Origin: Spirogloea muscicola | Lineage: Eukaryota > Streptophyta > Zygnematophyceae > Spirogloeales > Spirogloeaceae | Direction of reading: 5' to 3' | Assembly (NCBI GenBank): GCA_009602725.1 | Contig: WELB01000020.1 | Location: forward strand, 926,686 to 946,971 | DNA: 20,286 bases | Shown here: positions 10,012 through 17,749 of the stretch, in pieces | Layout of the letters: the number at the start of each line of letters is the position of its first letter | How positions within the stretch are numbered: position 1 is the stretch's first letter | Made by a program: the position numbers and the translations under genes | The notes under the pieces: model-generated | Told to the model about the DNA's origin: nothing | Databases searched by the model: none | The model's input: only the letters and a program-made list of their open reading frames with translations

Positions 10012-12758
10012 TCACTTCCTGGCCAGGGTGATAGTGAGGCTTGGGCCCTGGAATCTGGCCCCAACGACCTTGCCCCGCATGCCGGCAGGGATGGCGATGC
10101 TCCGCCGCTGGTCACCGACCTCCACCAGGAGCTCCGATCCTCCTCTCCACTGTGTGATGGTAGCAGCAATGCAAGCATATCACTCATTGAGGATTCTTCA
10201 CGTACATATGAGCTATCCTCAGGGAGAGAGAATCAGAAGAAGCTTGGTGGGGACAGACAATGCGCAGCTAGTACCTGGGAGAGCTTCACCTCCGACTTGT
10301 CAAAGCCGGGGAGGAAGAGCACCACAGTGCCGGTGGCCGAGTCTATGGCTGTGGCCGACGGGATGGCGTCCAGGCCTGACCCGGCCAGCACGTTGGCGGC
10401 TGGCGCGAGATGCCTCACGGCCGCTGCCCAGTCGACCTGCCCACCATGGGCCACCAGCTCCGGTAGAGGAAAAAGCTGCAATGGCATAAATGTGCTCTGA
10501 ATTGCCGGATCAGGCGACGCAGCCTGGTGGCTTGGAGTGAGGAGTGCTCCCGCCACGAACATGCCTGCACCTCAACAAATGGCAGCGTGTGATGTCCATT
10601 TTGCACAATCCAATGAAACTGGTGGCAGCTGGCAAAAAGAGTCTGTGCTCACACTCCTCTTGGGCTGGTGAAAATTGCGGTCAAAATAAGGGTCCAAGAC
10701 GTAGATTCAATAGTGGTCTTTACTTGAATATTCAGTATGAGAATCATGACTGAGCATATCCCTCAACCTTTATCCTTACATGGTCAGAAGATGTGCATGT
10801 GCTGGTCAATACAGTTGAATATTTTGTTGTCGAAGAATCTGAAATCAAGATCAGCAACTGGGTTGGCTGACCTGCATGCAGCGCACCGCCCCAGAGGCGT
10901 AGCGCAGTCTTCATGGACGCGGCCTCGGATGTCGTCACCAGTAGCCCCGCAAAGCTCTTCGAGCTGGAAAAGGAGTTGGCTGCTTTCTGAAGAAACAGCA
11001 ATGCAAACAACTAACATCATCGTATAATCTGGCATCGTTGGCACGATGGCCTCTAAGCCAGCCTGCGGCTCACTATAGTTGCTTGCAACACCTTTGGCTA
11101 TGCATCAACACCTCAGGCAAGGGATAGGCAGCACACCGCAAAGAGCTGGTCGACGCCCTCCCAGATCTCGGCGGTTGTCCGCTCTGGCCGGTCTGAGCTT
11201 CCGCTCCTTTTGACTGCGCTCTCAGCCAGCCGCGCGATGCTGGGTAGCGCCACACGGCCTGCATCCGTCTTCTCTGCCGCACTTTTTGCCCTCCTTAGAT
11301 ACCACCTGCTCAGGCTTGAGCCAGATGCCACGAAGGCTTTGGGGCTGGGAGTACTAAGGTTTGTGAGAATGGCAAGCAATGACTGTAAGGCCTATCCAGT
11401 ATAACTCTGGTAGCCTGCTCCGCCACATCATGGTCCAGCTGACGTCCAGCCTCCACGCAACCAAGCACCAGCTAGGACACAGTGAAGTCGTGCCACCTCC
11501 TGCATTGCTGACACAGTCGTGTGATGGTGGTGCCTCCGCGGGTGGAGAAGGGCCCCACCTGGTCCGCTCGGGCGCACCGAAGATGCGCAGCACCTCGCTG
11601 CTACTCGGCCCGTCGAAGACGACGACGTCAAATGCCTCCTCACCGCTGCCGTCCCCAGGGCTCAGCATGCCGCCTGTCGGACGGGCCAAGCGCTCCAGGG
11701 TGGCCACCGCGAGCAGCGAGTCCATCCCGGGCAGCACGCTGAGCTCCTCGCCCATGAGCTGCCCAGCCAAGGCCAGCATAGATTACCAGAGACACGACGT
11801 TCACGCGCAGTCTCACTGCGCTAGTTGCAAGCCCCAAGTCTGAGCACCATGGTGAGCCCCAGCCTGTCCGAACAGGCGGCCGCAACACCGTGAAGCGATG
11901 CCAAATGGACCATGACGAGCGAAGGCCCTCGACATGTCCTGGCATTGTTGTGATATACTTGATGCAGCAGTGAGGGCTCCGGGACTCAGACATTTGGCAA
12001 GGGTATGAGCCGAGGTACAGGTGTCAATCGGGTGGGCTCCACTGTCCAAGTCTGGCAGTAGGTCTGCCGTAAAACCCCAAGGACAAACCCCTCAGTCATA
12101 TGAGAGTGGCCGGCAGCCCAGCCTCACCTCGTCGAGCGTGCCCTGGCTGAACCCCGTCCGCTTGTCGGCCGCCTTCACCGCCGCCAGCGGCTCCAGCAAC
12201 AGCTGCAAGCGCGCACGAGACCCTGCTCCCGCGCTTAAAGGACGCCACTGTTGGCGCCAAGCCCATGGGCGAGCCGGGAGGCGAGCTCATGAGGCAGTCC
12301 GTGGCCTGCCGCTTAACTGCAATTGGCATGAAGCCATGACTAGTAGGGTTTAAGGGTTTACTGGCCTTAGGGTTTGGGGTTTAGGGTTAGCCGCTGCCCG
12401 CCGCCGACGGCGGCCATGGCGCGCACCTTGGTGGTCTCCAGGCGGACGGCGCTCAGGTTGGCCGCGCCGGCCACTGGCGCCGGACTCCCGGCGGCGGTGC
12501 CAAGCCGCGGCAGGCCCAGCAGGTCCTCGGCGACTCGGTCGGCGGACTGCACGGCCAGGCACACGCGCCGCCCCGCCGCCGCGTAGTGCTGCCCCTCCAC
12601 CGCCGCCGCCGCAACCGCCGATGCGACGCCGTCAGAGCCGGCGCCGGCGCACTTGCAGGCGGGAGTGCAGGCGGTGCGGGCGCCACGGACCTGCGCGAGG
12701 AGGACGGCGGCCGTGGTCTTGCCGGCGCCGCCTTTGCCTAGCGTCACCACCAGCTTGC

Positions 12759-12789
<31 letters not shown>

Positions 12790-12831
12790 GGCGCTGCGCG
12801 GCGGCGGGCTGTACTCGGGGCTGCGTCCCAT
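10012..12831 (-). CDS. GET3D: Get3d-type ArsA/GET3 ATPase with alpha-crystallin tail
   Basis: This is a P-loop ATPase of the ArsA/GET3 family. The Get3d branch (Arabidopsis At1g26090) is a plastid-associated homologue of tail-anchored protein targeting factors with an appended alpha-crystallin (HSP20-like) domain; its client is not settled. Exons on the minus strand are 12831-12691, 12588-12427, 12202-12128, 11758-11559, 11305-11137, 10986-10872, 10564-10275 and 10149-10012, giving 429 aa with consistent phases. Visible motifs are the deviant Walker A GKGGAGKTT (res. 32-40, signature Lys33), SAD with Asp64 in the switch I position, GEELSVLPGMDS (res. 129-140), FDG with Asp175 at switch II (lacking the TAPTGH of canonical GET3), WYLRRAKSAAEKTDAGR, and the tail [29 protein letters not shown] (about 368-400). 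The start is the only Met before the P-loop. The 25 residues before it are Gly-rich and do not look like a full transit peptide. The first intron (12690-12589) has an atypical GTCCGT donor and no stop codon. Confidence 0.92.
12344..12390 (+). repeat. Telomere-like repeats in GET3D intron 2
   Basis: TAGGGTTTAAGGGTTTA is followed by TTAGGGTTTGGGGTTTAGGG on the plus strand, inside the GET3D intron 12426-12203. In the sense of the gene this is the CCCTAAA orientation. The tract is short and irregular. Confidence 0.65.
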
Positions 12832-13188
12832 GGCGGGGCGGGGGGAGGGTTTGGGCGGGCGGAGAGCCCGGGGGTGCGCGCTGCTTGTGCTGCTTGTGCG
12901 CTGGCCATCTGCAGCCCTGGCCCCCTCTCAAGTTCCTGCTTGTCCTGCTTGTTCTCATTATTAGTGCTTCCCCCGGCCCCTTCTCGTACTTTGCTCATTC
13001 TTCTTTGGGCTGGCTTCTATCCTCCATAGCAGCAGGTGACGTACATTGGTCAATGTGCTTGCCTTTGTACTTGGCCACACATGGCCTCTCCATCTCTTAA
13101 TGCGCATTTCCTCCACGGGCGTGCCCTTTTCTCTGAAGCCCAAGGTCCTCCCTCCCTTCTCCTGGAAGAGAAGGTGCNGCAGGGTGCT
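12832..13188 (-). promoter_or_regulatory. GET3D upstream region
   Basis: Gene-free DNA upstream of the GET3D start. The segment 12965-13016 resembles 3851-3921 upstream of ANAPC4. An undetermined base (N) lies at 13178. Open frames here are GC-driven and carry no recognisable domain. Confidence 0.4.
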
Positions 13189-13485
13189 GCCCTTCCCGGT
13201 GGCTCGGTGCCTTTGGGTCTGGTGTCCTGCTACCGTATGCGACTGTCTATGTCCCTGCAGCGCTCCCAAGCGCTTGCTTTGCACCGCCGCGCTGGTCGCG
13301 CCCTTGCAGCAGCCTCTGGCTTGCGCAGCGGGGTTGCTCTTCCTCCCCTCAGCTCACCTGACTTCCTACTGCTGACACGGGGGTATTGAGGGCGCCCTGT
13401 CTGCCTAGCCTTTGGCTCCGTCAGGAACACCTGTATGCATCTGGCTGGCATTTCACAGCCGATTCTTTCATATCAGCAGCCGCTT
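13189..13485 (+). mobile_element. Retroelement copy P3: 3' end of non-LTR element
   Basis: This 297-bp copy aligns without length change to 3423-3719. Its coding part (stop TGA at 13387-13389) reads GGSVPLGLVSCYRMRLSMSL and continues to LLLTRGY. Against P1/P2 most changes are single substitutions that keep the reading frame open, including several silent ones. It sits between the divergent GET3D and WSD genes and so may lie within one of their promoters. Confidence 0.72.
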
Positions 13486-13987
13486 TCTATCGGTGGCTGG
13501 GCGCCGCCTCGGCCCGCCCCCACTCAGGCTTCTACTCGGGTATTCTGCGCAGCGAGGCCTCCTTCCCCCCCCCTTGCCATCCATCTTTGTCATTCAGGGC
13601 TGGCCATTAGAAGCCATCGCCCTCTGCTGGAAGAGTCACTCGTTGACAAAGAAATACCTCGAAAGCGTCTTCATTCCTCTGGGCTTGCCTCTCGCAGCCA
13701 TCGCCGTGCTGTGGAGAAGCTGCTGTTGCTCTCCGCCTCAGCTCGGCTGCCCTCCCCGGTGCTGTCACTGGGGGTGGATCGAGAGCAGGCCACTCAGCTG
13801 CCCCTGCCTGCGACTCCACGCAGTGCACTGCAACTCCGAGCTCCCTCTGGGGCTGGCCTCTCACGGCCATCGCCTGCTTCGGCAGAGCTTCGGCCTCTCC
13901 TCCCTCTGCATGCACTCGGCTCGGCTTCCACAAACCCACCTTGAAGCACAGCAGCCGCGTCTCTGAGGCGGTCGCTAGCCCAGCACC
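13486..13987 (+). promoter_or_regulatory. WSD upstream region with three related ~39-bp units
   Basis: No gene is recognised. Three imperfect copies of a unit of the form GGGCTGGCC-n-GCCATCGCC-n-CTG-GGAAGAG lie at about 13597-13635, 13681-13719 and 13850-13888. Long open frames cross the region in two plus-strand frames but have no known motif and end before the WSD start. It is presumably promoter and 5' UTR. Confidence 0.4.
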
Positions 13988-16514
13988 ATGGCGGCGGCGG
14001 CGACCGTGGGCGAGGCCGGGCTGGGCATGCACCCGGCGCTGGCGCCCGTGAAGCTGCTCGCGGACGAGGAGACGGGCGCGCGGGCCAAGGACGCGGCAGT
14101 CGGCGGCGTCGGGCTGCGGCGAAACGAGACGGCGGAGCCCGTCTCGCCCGCGGGCCGCATGTTCGCCAGCCCTAAGACGTACGCCGTCATCCTCTGCATC
14201 CTGCGCTTCCGGGACCCCGTGGACCTGCCCGCCTTCCGCGCCACGCTCACGGCCACGCTGCTCAACCACAAGCGCTTCTCCAGCATCATGGTGAGTGAGT
14301 CGCCATCGTGGCTCTCGCCGCAATGTGGGCACGACTCCACCGCCGCCTCGACATGCCAATGCTCGGCTGAGCCAGCAAGCCACACAAGCAGCATGACTGA
14401 GCTGCAGAGGCGGCGGATGACGCAAACCTGGGCTCCCGCAGAGGGACGGCGGGTGGTGGTGGCGCCCCAGCTGGGAGCGGGTGGACGTCGACGTCGAGGC
14501 GCACGTGCGGGCCGCTTCGCTGCCGAGCCCGCCGCTGGGCGAGGACCCGGTGGAAGCCTTCGCGGCTGCGCTGGCCACCTCCCCGCCGTTCGACCGCTCG
14601 CGTCCACTGTGGGAGGCGCTGGTCGTCGACCCGGGCCGCGGCGGCGCCGCGGTGTTCCGCATTCACCACTCGCTCGGCGACGGCGTGTCGCTCATGTCGC
14701 TGCTGCTGGCCTGCACGCGGCGCGCCGCCCCGCCGCACGGCTTGCCCACAATCCCCGGCCGTCCCGGATCGGTTGCCGCTGCAGACGCAGGCAGCGTGGG
14801 GAAGGAGGCCGTCGCAGAGGGCAGGGGAAAGAAAGGCGGTGGCGGCGTGCTTGCGCTGCTGTGGTGGCTACTCGCGGTGATGGCCAACACGGTCACGCAC
14901 GTCACAGCATTCACCACGATGGTGCTGGCGGTGCGTGACAGCAAGACCATCTTCAAAGCGAGCCCCGGGTCCGAGTCTGGCCCCCGCCGCCTCGCCACGT
15001 CCGCTGACATCCCCCTTGAGGATGTTGCACTCGTGCGCCGCTGCATTGACGGGGTGAGCCGCCGCTCCGCTCCGTGCTCCGCCCTCTTCCCTTGCTTCCC
15101 TCCTCACGTCCCCCCATTCCACTGCCCCTGATGGCCAAGTGAATTGGCGGCGCTCAGACGATCAACGATGTGCTCCTGGCGATGGTCGTCGGCGGCATGC
15201 GGTTGTACATGGAGAGACGTGCAGCCAAGGAGGCTGCCGCCAGCGGCAGCGGCAAGGCGGGCACGCTGGTGCCGCGCAAGCCCCTCGTGCGCGGTCTGGC
15301 GCTCGCCAACCTCCGACCAGCCCCTGGCCTGCAGGTTGACCACTCCCCACGGCCGCCCGCTGCTTCGCTGAGCTCTTGCTGCTCTGGAGCATTGGAGCGA
15401 CGAGGCTGTGGCCGTGATGCAGTGCTGCTCGGCTGTGCGCGCAGGAACTACAAGCAATGCTGGTGGGGAAATCGCAGGCGGCTTGGGGCAACCGCCTCGG
15501 CTATGTGATGCTGGCCTTGCCGCTGCAGCCATTTGACGACCCTATGGAGCGCGCTAGGCGCATCAAGCGCATGTGCGACGGCAAGAAGCGCTCTCTGGAG
15601 GCAGCCGCCAGCTTCTTCAACGGTCGCATGGTCCTGTCACTATTTGGCACCAAGGTGCGCCAGAGCCTTGGCCAGCCCTTGGTGGCTGAGACCCGCCCTC
15701 AGCAAGCGCAAGAGCTTGCCTCTCCAAGCTCCGCCTCTCTCCTACTTCCTCTGCCACGTGCTTCAAATTCTCCTCCTAGCTTTCGTGCTCGCATCCTGTG
15801 CTTGCTTACTCAGCCCTCCTTCTCAGGCCCCACCTGTGAGTTGATTGCCCTCCTTCCTGACCCTACCCCTCTCTTCTGTATAACCATAACATTGATGACA
15901 GCCTGCCTGCTTGAGGCAGCCTCCCCCCTTGCTATTTCTCTTAAACCCCTCACTGAAAGTCTCCATGCTTTCACTCTCCCAAAGCCTCTGGTGTCGGCAC
16001 TTCTCCAGTCGCATTTTGAGTGCCAGCCAGCTCTGCTTTCGGTGGTTGCGCTGCATTCCACTTGAGCGTGCAGGCGGCGGCCAGCCTCACATACCGGGCG
16101 GTCGCGCAAACCTCGGTTTTGCTGTCCAATGTTGTCGGCCCGGCTGAGGAGGTGATGCTGAGTGGCAATCCCATTACAGCTATTACGCCCACCGTCGCCG
16201 GCATGGCCAGCGTGAGCTCCGCCACCTTCGCTGAGCCTGCTCTCCACCCAACTGAACCCTTGCTAGCAAGGGCCATGGAGGTTTGGCAGCCTCAGCACTG
16301 ACTTCTTACCTGCTGGCGCTCTGGTGGCCGCGGCGTGCAGTCGCTAGTGATGCACCTGCAGAGCTACCAGGGCAGCGCCAAGGTCGTGGCGCTTGCTGCC
16401 GAGGCTTATGTCCCCGACCCCGCTGTCCTCTGCCGCTGCTGCGAGGAGGCGTTTGCTGAGATGAAGGCTGCTGCCATAAAGGCAGCACCTGTGCCGGTGG
16501 CTGCGACTGGTTGA
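13988..16514 (+). CDS. Plant-type wax ester synthase/diacylglycerol acyltransferase
   Basis: WSD-family enzyme that joins an acyl-CoA to a fatty alcohol (wax ester) or diacylglycerol (triacylglycerol), normally at the ER membrane. Exons are 13988-14290, 14442-15053, 15158-15334, 15445-15654, 16074-16211 and 16341-16514, all phase 0, giving 537 aa against about 480-500 for Arabidopsis WSD1. The N-terminal part has EPVSPAGRMFASP and LLNHKRFSSIM. The catalytic HHxxxDG motif is IHHSLGDGVS (His176, His177, Asp181, Gly182). A hydrophobic segment LALLWWLLAVMANTV at about 240-265 matches the membrane segment of plant WSD1. The C-terminal DUF1298-type domain follows: TINDVLLAMV (res. 306-315), WGNRLGYVMLALP, SNVVGP (res. 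452-457) and LVMHLQSY. The start ATG (CACCATGG) is the first in frame after the divergent upstream region. The Ala-rich end (res. 515-537) is not conserved. The substrate preference cannot be read from the sequence. Confidence 0.92.
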
Positions 16515-16594
16515 AGCACACCGAAGACAACCTCTAAAGCCACAGACATACCTACATCCATGAAATTTTTCCCCAAGAGTTGTGGCGACGATGA

Positions 16595-16644
16595 GTGACT
16601 ATGCGACAGAAAGATGGCCGAGGCTTCAACTCTGTCGCAGTCAC
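16595..16644 (+). other. Hairpin 80 bp after the WSD stop codon
   Basis: GTGACT-AT-GCGACAGA (16595-16610) can pair with TCTGTCGCAGTCAC (16631-16644): 14 base pairs with a 2-nt bulge and a 20-nt loop. It lies in the presumed WSD 3' UTR. It could affect mRNA 3' processing or stability, or be the ends of a short inverted-repeat relic. Confidence 0.5.
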
Positions 16645-17749
16645 AAAGTGATGTTGCAGTCTGTCAATCCAGACAGTCGCTCCCATGCATGTTGGGAGGT
16701 TGCCACTAGCTCACCCATCGCCGCCCATGCAGTTGGCTACCTGTTACGGTCTTGGCATGGCACCAGTAACACATACTTTCGACGCACCAAGGCTGGCGGT
16801 CTGTTGAAGGCTGTGGATGGCAGGAGGTCGGCCAAGCTCTCTCAGCTCATGGCTCACTTTCTGAGTGCCGAAGCGCATGCCTTTGCACAGGGGACACCTG
16901 GTGTGCAAGAAGGATGCCATGCACGCTGATTGGCAGCTGCTCTAGTATGGGGCAAACCCGTAGCATCCCAACTGAGATCAAGAGCCCAAGCTCCTTCTGG
17001 AAGCCGTGAAGTCTGGGCCAGGGGAGCTGTTCATTCTTCAAATCTGTTCTTCAGACTAAAATTTCTTTGGAAGCCGTTGTTTTGCTATCAAGATTCTCTC
17101 ATTGATTTCTGATGTCAATCGGAAACCTCACTGTTGATGCAGTGGCAAGGGCACAACTTTACCGCAGATGCTGGTGCAGTGCATTGTCTGCGACATTTGC
17201 AAGGACACCAGACTCTTGAGCAGAGGGCTTGCACTTTTTGGTGGCTGTCTGCATTGACTGTCGCACAACATCTGGCATGTCGCTCATGAGCTGAGCTGCA
17301 GAGGCGCCGAGCAATCCTTGCCGATGCAATGTCAAAGCACCACAATGTGGAAAGGCCGTCACCTGGAGCCCTCCTCGGCACTAAGCTTCACCAGCATTGC
17401 TGCGCTTCTCAGACCTCTGTCCATCTACGCACATGTAAGATCCAGAAAACTGTTCGCAAGAGAGCAGTGGCCAAGGCTTGGCATCCACGTCCAAACTGTG
17501 TTAGCAGCGGCAGCCAGCATTCGCCATAGCGGCAACCATATGATGCCGGGCCTAACGTTGAGCATCTAGCCCAGGCTGTAAGATTGAGGCCTAAAGGTTA
17601 GCAAACGCACTGTTGTCAGCCCCTTAGATTTAGCTCTGAAGAGCGGTGAATTCCGCAGCCATTTGTTGCGGATAGGATAGCATATCCAATCCGCATAAGA
17701 TGAGCTCTTGGAATCATTAGAGGCAGTGCAAGTGCCTCCATTGCCATTG
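16645..17749. other. Convergent WSD/ObgM spacer without an identified gene
   Basis: About 1.1 kb that I cannot assign. Plus-strand frame 16582-16929 (115 codons), minus-strand frame 17362-17159 (containing SDMPDVVRQSMQTATKKC and ending ALHQHLR) and minus-strand frame 17041-16847 (containing GFQKELGLLISVGML) have a natural-looking amino acid mix but no known motif and no plausible start context. A plus-strand frame near 16900-17040 shows KKDAMHADWQLL and LLLEAVKSGPGELFI, interrupted by stops, which could be a decayed gene. It must also hold the 3' UTRs of both neighbours. Confidence 0.35.

Noticed and set aside
12621-13100. 159-codon plus-strand frame over the GET3D start
   Set aside because: It is an antisense Arg/Cys-rich shadow of GET3D exon 1 and its leader.
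13607-14662. 351-codon minus-strand open frame
   Set aside because: It is antisense to WSD exons 1-2, Arg/Gly-rich from GC bias, with no motif.
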